From: a bacterium
GTDB lineage: Bacteria > Fidelibacterota > UBA2242
Assembly (NCBI GenBank): GCA_018895675.1
Contig: JAHIOG010000245.1
Coordinates: forward strand, 1-5,083
Direction of reading: 5' to 3'
DNA: 5,083 nt
The stretch's first letter is position 1. Each line of letters opens with the position of its first letter. Position numbers and translations under genes: made by a program. The notes below the pieces were generated by a model. The model was not told the origin of the DNA. It saw only the letters and a program-made list of their open reading frames with translations, and did not search any database. This document shows, one piece after another, positions 1 to 4,799 of this stretch.

Positions 1-3
1 CAA

Positions 4-768
4 GTGAGTGAAAACCACCAAATAAGAAGAGAATTTATCGATATTATTAGAAAGCGATACGAAACATTAAGAAGAGTTCCTCTAAAATATGAAGAACTTA
101 AGTCTGAGACAATACGTAAATTTATCGAAAGAAATAATGGAGCTCAAAGGGTTTTCTCCATCGACAGAATGGATCCTGACAGTTGGTTTTTCAACGATAA
201 CTACATAACTTTTTTAACTCTCCAAGCAAAGCGAATAAAAGAATCCTCAACGAAGAATCCTTATGAAGCTCATAGAATTCTTATTTGGCGAAAAGATTTA
301 TATAATGATAGTAGAAACAAACAAATAATAATGATGAATTCATACGCAGGAGTTAAAACTTACTTAATACCTTCCGAATTTATCGAGAGAAGGATGAATC
401 AACTTCCGGAATATTTGAATAAGAAAAGTATTGATCTTTCTATATTACCTCAGAAGATGAGGATGAAAGACGATTGGCTAAAGTGGTTGATAAAGAGGGA
501 GGAATTCTTGCTGGTAGAACGTGATACTACAATAATAGGAATGGGGAAAAAGGAAGAAGCAGGAGTAATTACAGATGAGGATTTGGGCGAAATAGAGGGG
601 AAAGTTTACAAATATTTCTTTGATTGGCTAATAGAATTTACAAGTGGAGATGACAAAATTATAAGTCTTGTCAATCTTGATAACATTAGTGCAGTAGACT
701 CATTCTTTCTCGAAAGGGTGGAAACAAAAATTACAGAAATTATCGAAGAACTAATGAAGAGAGATTAA
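4..768 (+). CDS. Uncharacterised protein, first gene of an unknown two-gene cassette
   Basis: I do not recognise this 254-residue protein. It reads from a GTG at the very left edge of the window, so the true start could lie further upstream. It is charged, with no signal peptide and no membrane segment, so it is probably cytoplasmic. The N-terminal ~45 residues are rich in Arg, Lys and Glu and look helical. The middle, about residues 90-125, alternates hydrophobic strands and helices (RILIWRKDLY, then MMNSYAGVKTYLIP). This resembles the alpha/beta pattern seen in phospholipase-D-like or effector/sensor domains of defence proteins, but that is only an impression. The C-terminal third is acidic and hydrophobic (EGKVYKYFFDWLIEF near 198-212) and ends in a Lys/Glu helix. 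The next gene starts 2 bases after its stop, so the two are almost certainly co-transcribed and probably act together. The DNA is A+T-rich compared with livH, which suggests acquisition. It could be an antitoxin, sensor or effector partner. The coding call is strong; the function is unknown. Confidence 0.85.
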   Translation: MSENHQIRREFIDIIRKRYETLRRVPLKYEELKSETIRKFIERNNGAQRVFSIDRMDPDSWFFNDNYITFLTLQAKRIKESSTKNPYEAHRILIWRKDLYNDSRNKQIIMMNSYAGVKTYLIPSEFIERRMNQLPEYLNKKSIDLSILPQKMRMKDDWLKWLIKREEFLLVERDTTIIGMGKKEEAGVITDEDLGEIEGKVYKYFFDWLIEFTSGDDKIISLVNLDNISAVDSFFLERVETKITEIIEELMKRD

Positions 769-770
769 TA

Positions 771-1460
771 GTGAATTCAAGGGAACAAATATTAAACCTA
801 ATACAAGCTATGATAGCTGATGGTATCTTAAAACCTCAGGACTTAAGTCGATTTCTGCCATCAGTTACTGACCCGTTTAATGCTGAATATGTAAGAGAAG
901 CGCTAGAAAAGTGGTATATCAATATCGGTATTGAAGGAATTATTGGCAGAAAGTTTTCACTTTCTAGATGTCCTTTCAATAAGAATGAGATTGAAGAAGC
1001 CTCTAAAAAAAATGAAATAATACTATGTGTTCCTAAAGGTGTGACAAGTAAACAGCTTGGCAATCTTTTTCGCTTCAGATCTTGGGCATTTGAAGATATG
1101 CTAGTAACTTCTTATATTGATAAAGAAGACTTTTGGTTTAAGGCACCAAAAACATTTGAGCCACCTGCTAAATATTCTAATAAAACAGCCAAACAAATTA
1201 GAAGAATTTTTGAGGATGAAGGTAAGTTAGGGTTAAGTTTACAACGCTATCTTGTATTTATTGCAAGGATGAGACATTTAACAGGTAGATTACCTGATAT
1301 GCGTTGGTGGACGTGGCTCTTGAATAGCAAATATGATCGTTCTGCATATTTATTAGCGGGATTTGACCCAAATGGCAAATTTAGCGTCCATGCATGGATG
1401 TCGGATTTCAGAGCAAAATTTCTAAGCGCAAGATATGCTAAAATCTCAGAAGGTATCTGA
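771..1460 (+). CDS. Uncharacterised protein, second gene of an unknown two-gene cassette
   Basis: This is a 229-residue protein of unrecognised family. The GTG start at 771 is preceded by a purine-rich AAGAGAGA stretch (757-764) at suitable spacing. It lies 2 bases after the stop of the upstream gene, a gap typical of translational coupling. The first in-frame ATG is 12 codons in and less well placed. No signal peptide or membrane segment is visible. The N-terminal part (1-50) looks helical. The C-terminal half is rich in aromatic and basic residues: FRFRSWAFEDM near 100-110, KEDFWFKAPKTFEPP near 118-132, RYLVFIARMRHLTGRLPD near 159-176, MRWWTWLL near 177-184 and FDPNGKFSVHAWMSDFRAKF near 198-217. 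This density of Arg, Trp and Phe suggests nucleic-acid or membrane-surface contact, but no catalytic motif is identifiable. The stop lies 3 bases before the ATG of a livH remnant, and the AGAAGGT that would serve that ATG is inside this gene's last codons. It could be the effector of a defence or toxin-antitoxin pair; this is inferred only from context. Confidence 0.88.
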   Translation: MNSREQILNLIQAMIADGILKPQDLSRFLPSVTDPFNAEYVREALEKWYINIGIEGIIGRKFSLSRCPFNKNEIEEASKKNEIILCVPKGVTSKQLGNLFRFRSWAFEDMLVTSYIDKEDFWFKAPKTFEPPAKYSNKTAKQIRRIFEDEGKLGLSLQRYLVFIARMRHLTGRLPDMRWWTWLLNSKYDRSAYLLAGFDPNGKFSVHAWMSDFRAKFLSARYAKISEGI

Positions 1461-1463
1461 CAT

Positions 1464-1577
1464 ATGCTCGAACAATTGTTTATTAATGGTATAATCGCAG
1501 GCAGCATCTATGTCCTGATTGCGATTGGCTTCACAGTCATCTACCGCACAGTGAAGTTTTTCCCCCCTTCGGCATAA
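1464..1577 (+). pseudogene. livH: Truncated livH 5' end (branched-chain amino acid permease remnant)
   Basis: The 37-codon frame from the ATG at 1464 aligns without gaps to the start of the complete livH at 3802 (constant offset 2338). The match runs to about base 1563. After that the frame reads P-P-S-A and stops at 1575-1577. Protein similarity covers residues 1-33: MLEQLFINGIIAGSIY here against MIQQLTLNGIIAGSIY there, then both share AIGFTVIYRTV. By hand count there are about 20 mismatches in 100 bases. Twelve fall in the first seven codons. In the next 26 codons, six of eight mismatches are silent. The longest perfect match is 26 bases (1521-1546 and 3859-3884). The remnant keeps only the first transmembrane helix of an eight-helix-type protein, so it cannot act as a permease. 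It has a good ribosome binding site (AGAAGGT, 1448-1454) in the tail of the preceding gene and could still be translated as a small hydrophobic peptide. Confidence 0.88.
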
Positions 1578-1653
1578 CCGGGATTGGTTAAAAGAGACAA
1601 CCAAAATTCAAAGAAATGTTCATTATAGAAATACAAAACAGCAGTATTAATTC

Positions 1654-1771
1654 ATGAAAGAACCAGGCGAATATTACTTGTATAAGAAACAATTGAAGAT
1701 AATATGAACATCGAAAAAATAAAAAATCTCATTGCGGAATAGAAATCTCAAACCTCCGGGAGCTTATCTAA
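1654..1771 (+). pseudogene. Possible decayed small gene(s)
   Basis: Two very short frames overlap here. A 17-codon frame starts at ATG 1654 (MKEPGEYYLYKKQLKII) and its stop overlaps the ATG at 1704 of a second frame, MNIEKIKNLIAE, which stops at 1740-1742. A shift into the +2 frame at 1742 continues with EISNLRELI before a TAA at 1769. Together this looks like the start of a charged helical protein broken by a two-base change. The overlap of stop and start resembles a coupled gene pair. The length is too short to rule out chance or to assign a family. It may be the relic of an earlier cassette at this spot. Confidence 0.25.
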
Positions 1772-1786
1772 CAAACTCATTTTTAC

Positions 1787-1815
1787 TTGCATTTATTCAC
1801 TAAAAATGCTATTTT
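1787..1815 (+). promoter_or_regulatory. Candidate promoter of the abiEi-abiEii cassette
   Basis: A -35-like TTGCAT (1787-1792) is followed after 17 bases by a -10-like TATTTT (1810-1815). Both match the sigma-70 consensus only partly, about 3 of 6 and 4 of 6. The placement upstream of the antitoxin start is sensible, and the -10 box overlaps the left arm of the inverted repeat at 1811-1819, where a bound repressor would block RNA polymerase. This is inferred from pattern and position only. Confidence 0.3.
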
Positions 1816-1850
1816 CACCGTAACGCTGAAAATGATGAAATGGTGAAAAT
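1811..1850. repeat. 9-bp inverted repeat, putative AbiEi operator or start-site hairpin
   Basis: ATTTTCACC (1811-1819) and GGTGAAAAT (1842-1850) are perfect reverse complements separated by 22 bases. The TGAAAAT half is repeated again directly at 1827-1833. The right arm ends at the base before the TTG start of abiEi and contains its only SD-like GGTG. Characterised AbiEi proteins are known to bind inverted repeats in their own promoter and repress it, so this is a natural operator candidate. In RNA the same arms could pair and hide the start site. A four-codon frame (ATG 1832 to TGA 1844) lies in the loop and is probably incidental. Confidence 0.5.
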
Positions 1851-2948
1851 TTGGAAAAGGTTGATATATTAAATAGAGCCATAAACGTTCTGCGGAATAG
1901 TCTGAACCTATCGCAGGGTACAGTTATCGAGACTGAGCCCTTTACCGAACTCAATAAAAAAACAGCTTCTGAAACTAGATTACAGTTGAAAATTATTAAA
2001 AACTCAGAAGGTAAATATACTGAAGGATCAATTGAGAATAAGCTTGCCGGGAAAAGTTTTATTACGGAAGTGCGTAAAACAGTTGAGCCCAGATTTTTAA
2101 AGAGTGGCATATCATATCTAATAAAAATAAAGGCAAAATATCCGGATTTAAATCCTCTTGTTATATCCCCGTATTTTGGACCGGGATCAAGAGCGCTCTG
2201 TCGTGATGAAGGGGTGAGTTATATTGACACATTTGGCAATGTGGGGATTTTTCTCAAAGATGTCTATATTCTTAAAGAAAGTCAGGAAAGTCCCAAAAGA
2301 GACAGAAAGGAATTAAAATTTTTATTTTCACCCAAATCCACCCGCCTTATAAGAATTATTCTTGAAAATCCGGAGAAAAGATGGCGGTTAAATGAACTCG
2401 CAGCAGCAGCCAATATAAGTCTTGGCGGAACTTACAATGTCATTAAAAAATTGGCTGATGAATTGTATATAGAGCAAACCCAAAAAGGTGTTTACCTTAC
2501 CAATCCAGCGGGACTTTTAGAAAAATGGTGTTCTGTTTATAAAATTACTAAAGTAAATAAAATAGATAGTTTCTATCTTTCGGAGAGTATTTATAAAGCG
2601 CTTATTAAAAGATTAGCAGATATTGCAGAAAAGGGAAGCTACTCTTATGCTTTTACTCTTTTTGCCGGGGCTAACTTTATAATTCCTTATGTGCATACTC
2701 CTCATGTTCATATCTATTTGATCGGTGATATTGAAAAGTTTGTTGAAGAAGCGAAATTAAAAGCTGTGGATTCCGGAGGTAATGTCCATATTGTTACACC
2801 TTATGACGAAGGTATATTAAATCCAATACAAGTATTTGAAGGAGTAAAAATAGTTGGTAACATACAGCTTTACCTGGATCTACTCAATTACCCGGCGAGA
2901 GGTAAGGAACAGGCAAGAGTTTTAAGAGAAAAATATTTCAGTTTCTGA
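1851..2948 (+). CDS. abiEi: Type IV toxin-antitoxin AbiEi-family antitoxin/transcriptional repressor, long form
   Basis: This 365-residue cytoplasmic protein is the probable antitoxin and autorepressor of the downstream nucleotidyltransferase toxin. Residues about 174-222 form a winged helix: KRWRLNELAAAANISLGGTY as helix-turn-helix, then NVIKKLADELYIEQ and the wing KGVYLTNPAGLLEKW. The C-terminal domain (about 245-360) has the AbiEi-like pattern YAFTLFAGANFIIPYV, followed by a HVHIYLI strand. An N-terminal domain of ~150 residues precedes the winged helix and includes PLVISPYFGPGSRALCRDEG and SYIDTFGNVGI, a pattern I associate with the longer AbiEi-like proteins. The usual compact AbiEi starts with its winged helix, so this is an extended form. 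The start is TTG at 1851: an in-frame stop lies at 1836-1838 and no early ATG follows. In type IV systems the antitoxin does not bind the toxin directly. The toxin gene starts 2 bases after this stop. I am confident of the family because of the winged helix and the neighbour. Confidence 0.87.
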   Translation: MEKVDILNRAINVLRNSLNLSQGTVIETEPFTELNKKTASETRLQLKIIKNSEGKYTEGSIENKLAGKSFITEVRKTVEPRFLKSGISYLIKIKAKYPDLNPLVISPYFGPGSRALCRDEGVSYIDTFGNVGIFLKDVYILKESQESPKRDRKELKFLFSPKSTRLIRIILENPEKRWRLNELAAAANISLGGTYNVIKKLADELYIEQTQKGVYLTNPAGLLEKWCSVYKITKVNKIDSFYLSESIYKALIKRLADIAEKGSYSYAFTLFAGANFIIPYVHTPHVHIYLIGDIEKFVEEAKLKAVDSGGNVHIVTPYDEGILNPIQVFEGVKIVGNIQLYLDLLNYPARGKEQARVLREKYFSF

Positions 2949-2950
2949 TT

Positions 2951-3805
2951 ATGGTTGATATATCAACATACGAGGAGAATATTGTCAGCTTTTCAAAGAG
3001 TATCCTGATGGAAGTCTTTGCCCTTCTCAAGAAATACAAAGAAAATCTTGTTTTGATCGGGGGATGGGCGCCATATTTTTTACTTGAACGGCATAAGCCG
3101 CAAGATGTTGAATTTGAACATATCGGTTCAATAGATATTGATATTGCTATTAATAGTGAAAGAATACCATCTGTTAGTGAGGTTTATGAAAGTATTAGAC
3201 AAAAATTTGAGAGAAATAACTACGTAATCAGAAAAAGTAAAGACAATCAGCCAATTCCTTATAGTTTTGAGAAAGGAATGCATGGAAAGATTATTCATGT
3301 AGATTTTTTAGCCTCTGAATATGGAGGTACTGGTAAAAAACACAGGCATCAAAGAATCCAGGATATATTGGCAAGAAAAGCAAGAGGATTAGATATTGCC
3401 TTTCAGAATAATGAAGTAATCGATATAGAAGGGCGATTACCTAATAATGCGAAATATAGTGTAGACATTAAAATAGCTGGTGCCGTTGCGTCTATTACAA
3501 CGAAAGCGATTGCTTTTGATGATGATATAAGTCGAATAAAGGATGCTTACGATATTTATTCAATCCTTAAATATTATAAGCTGGGGGTCGATAGTGTAGT
3601 CGGTGATATTCAGCAATATTTAAATAACAAATTGATAAAGGAAGCAATAGAAAAACTATCTTTATTATTTTCTACGTTAGATTCAGTGGGTGCGATTGGA
3701 TTGGCTGATTTTATACTTCCCGAAGCTGGAGAATCCGAAGATTGGGAATTTTATCGAAGAGATGCTTTTGAAATAGTTCAGCAATTTCTACAAGGAATAA
3801 AATGA
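2951..3805 (+). CDS. abiEii: AbiEii-family nucleotidyltransferase toxin
   Basis: This 284-residue protein has the core of a minimal nucleotidyltransferase of the AbiEii/MenT type. LIGGWAPYFLL (residues 35-45) supplies the Gly-Gly substrate loop. GSIDIDIAI (59-67) carries metal-binding Asp62 and Asp64. IIHVDFLA (114-121) carries the third Asp, Asp118. A later segment has Lys185 and then RIKDAYDIYSIL (195-206), matching the conserved Lys/Arg-rich RxKDxxD motif of the family. All expected catalytic residues are present, so the toxin looks active. Family members transfer nucleotides; related MenT toxins of mycobacteria modify the tRNA acceptor end and stop translation, and lactococcal AbiE gives phage abortive infection. 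The actual target here is not shown by the sequence. The ATG at 2951 follows the antitoxin stop by 2 bases with little SD sequence, so translation is probably coupled. The length is near the family's usual ~300 residues. The stop overlaps the livH start by 4 bases. Confidence 0.9.
   Translation: MVDISTYEENIVSFSKSILMEVFALLKKYKENLVLIGGWAPYFLLERHKPQDVEFEHIGSIDIDIAINSERIPSVSEVYESIRQKFERNNYVIRKSKDNQPIPYSFEKGMHGKIIHVDFLASEYGGTGKKHRHQRIQDILARKARGLDIAFQNNEVIDIEGRLPNNAKYSVDIKIAGAVASITTKAIAFDDDISRIKDAYDIYSILKYYKLGVDSVVGDIQQYLNNKLIKEAIEKLSLLFSTLDSVGAIGLADFILPEAGESEDWEFYRRDAFEIVQQFLQGIK
3792..3796 (+). promoter_or_regulatory. Ribosome binding site of livH inside the toxin gene
   Basis: AAGGA lies five bases before the ATG at 3802 and within the last codons of the AbiEii gene (it spans codons for Gln-Gly). 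It fixes the livH start and shows that the translation signal of the permease is now supplied by the foreign cassette. Confidence 0.7.
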
Positions 3806-4680
3806 TTCAGCAGCTTACACTAAATGGTATCATCGCCGGCAGCATCTATGCCCTGATCGCGATTGGCTTCACAGTCATCTACCGGACGGTGAGGTTCTTC
3901 CACTTTGCCCACGGAATTGTCTATACCCTAGGCGCTTACCTGGCATATACGTTCTTTATTTTGCTGAAAATTCCTTTTGTAATTTCCTTTATTTTGGCAG
4001 TTCTGTTCGCATCCGGTTTGGGTGTTCTGATAGACAGGTTTGTTTATCATCCATTACGTAAGCAGCGAGCGTCAAACCTGATTTTTCTTCTGGCATCCTT
4101 CGGTGTCTTTATCTTTCTGCAGAACCTGATCCAGATGATTTATGGCGCCCAGATACTGTCCATCCGCACCGGTCCGGTGAAAGAAGGACATCATATTCTG
4201 GGAGCGGTGATCACCGATATTCAGATAGTGATTCTTCTGGTTGCAGTTGTGCTTCTTGTCTTGTTGTGGCTCTTTATACAGCGTACCAAACTTGGCAAAG
4301 CCATGCGGGCGGTGGCGGACGACCGCATAGCGGCAAACGTCGTCGGCATCAACCCGGATCGAATCATCACGGCATCTTTTGCGATCGGTTCAGCGTTGGC
4401 GGGCATCGCCGGTATACTGATCTCCTTTGAGACCAATTTGGAACCGACGATGGGATTCTCTGCCTTGCTGAAGGGAATTATCGCTTCGATTGTCGGAGGA
4501 ATAGGCTCGATTCCGGGGGCAGTATTAGGCGCTTACTTCCTGGGTATCGTCGAGAATCTCGGTATCTGGCATATCTCGGCAGGCTGGAAGGATGCGATTG
4601 CGTTTGGTGTACTCATCGTTTTTTTGCTGTTCAGGCCGTCGGGGATTTTAGGGAAGAGAGTTGAGAGTTCGGGAGTTTAA
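3802..4680 (+). CDS. livH: Branched-chain amino acid ABC transporter permease LivH
   Basis: This 292-residue inner-membrane permease is of normal LivH length. In the Liv system it pairs with LivM to form the channel, energised by LivG and LivF and fed by a periplasmic binding protein for leucine, isoleucine and valine; related members carry urea or other amides. The sequence shows about eight hydrophobic helices, roughly at residues 8-28, 33-52, 57-79, 93-115, 138-160, 186-208, 222-248 and 261-279. FHFAHGIVYTLGAYLAY (33-49) is the family signature near the second helix. RAVADDRIAANVVGINPDR (169-187) and the following ASFAIGSALAGIAGIL form the cytoplasmic loop that contacts the ATPase. RPSGILGKRV (278-287) is the usual C-terminal end. 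The last residues (VESSGV) are encoded by the GAGTT repeat and may replace the original tail. The ATG overlaps the toxin stop (ATGA, 3802-3805). No livM, livG or livF follows in the window; an S23 gene does instead. Base composition is less A+T-rich than the cassettes. Confidence 0.95.
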   Translation: MIQQLTLNGIIAGSIYALIAIGFTVIYRTVRFFHFAHGIVYTLGAYLAYTFFILLKIPFVISFILAVLFASGLGVLIDRFVYHPLRKQRASNLIFLLASFGVFIFLQNLIQMIYGAQILSIRTGPVKEGHHILGAVITDIQIVILLVAVVLLVLLWLFIQRTKLGKAMRAVADDRIAANVVGINPDRIITASFAIGSALAGIAGILISFETNLEPTMGFSALLKGIIASIVGGIGSIPGAVLGAYFLGIVENLGIWHISAGWKDAIAFGVLIVFLLFRPSGILGKRVESSGV

Positions 4681-4771
4681 GAGTTGGAGAGTTTGGGAGT
4701 TCAGAGTTATAGAGTTGGAGAGTTTGGGAGTTCAGGAGTTCAGAGTTATAGAGTTGGAGAGTTTGGGAGTT
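4658..4771. repeat. GAGTT-rich tandem repeat array
   Basis: Three perfect copies of a 21-base core (starting GAGTTGGAG, ending TTGGGAGTT) lie at 4681-4701, 4712-4732 and 4751-4771. A degenerate 20-base copy at 4658-4677 forms the last codons of livH, and the livH TAA is at 4678-4680. The spacers share CAGAGTTATA; the second spacer has an extra 8-base CAGGAGTT duplication, so the periods are 31 and 39 bases. The array contains AGAGTT/GGAGTT variants on one strand only, so it cannot fold into a simple hairpin. It ends in seven T (4770-4776). Such GAGTT-rich repeats are something I associate with stand-alone four-helix-bundle (S23) genes like the one that follows, which suggests the repeat and the gene travel together. 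Confidence 0.85.
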
Positions 4772-4779
4772 TTTTTAGA

Positions 4780-4794
4780 TATAAATAATAGGTG
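4780..4794 (+). promoter_or_regulatory. Candidate -10 region and ribosome binding site of the four-helix-bundle gene
   Basis: The A+T-rich TATAAATAATA (4780-4790) just after the repeat array could supply a -10 box, though no -35 box at standard spacing is visible. AGGTG (4790-4794) lies five bases before the ATG at 4800 and is a good ribosome binding site, which supports that start. The promoter part is weak; the ribosome binding site is more secure. Confidence 0.4.
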
Positions 4795-4799
4795 TTAGT

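Larger units (their letters stand above)
1578..1850. other. Gene-poor junction between livH remnant and AbiE cassette
   Basis: No intact gene of convincing length is present on either strand. The left edge follows a run of six C (1562-1567), where livH similarity ends. The centre carries short broken coding remnants. The last ~65 bases look like the control region of the AbiE pair. The stretch is strongly A+T-rich. I see no integrase, transposase, terminal inverted repeat, tRNA or obvious terminator. A small CTCCGGGAG palindrome near 1753-1761 has no U-run after it. Confidence 0.6.

Noticed and set aside
836..1507. Minus-strand frames (836-1063 and 1247-1507) opposite the second unknown gene
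   Set aside because: They are antisense to a long + strand frame with a plausible start and coupling; no support for coding.
1652..1732. Minus-strand 26-codon hydrophobic frame, resembling a small toxin peptide
   Set aside because: A hydrophobic translation is expected from the reverse of Lys-rich A+T sequence; no ribosome binding site or promoter is evident.
1793..2110. Minus-strand frame of 105 codons opposite the abiEi start
   Set aside because: It lies antisense to a well-supported gene, has no recognisable motif and is explained as a shadow frame.
4221..4436. Minus-strand frame of 71 codons inside livH
   Set aside because: Antisense shadow of a strongly conserved permease.
4671..4767. 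G-quadruplex from four GGG tracts in the repeat array
   Set aside because: The tracts are separated by more than 20 bases each, too far apart for a stable quadruplex.
4658..4771. CRISPR array
   Set aside because: The repeats are few, their spacers are 10-18 bases and near-identical to each other, and no cas gene is present.
4751..4776. Possible terminator after livH because of the seven-T run
   Set aside because: The upstream GAGTT repeats are all on one strand and provide no inverted repeat to form a stem.
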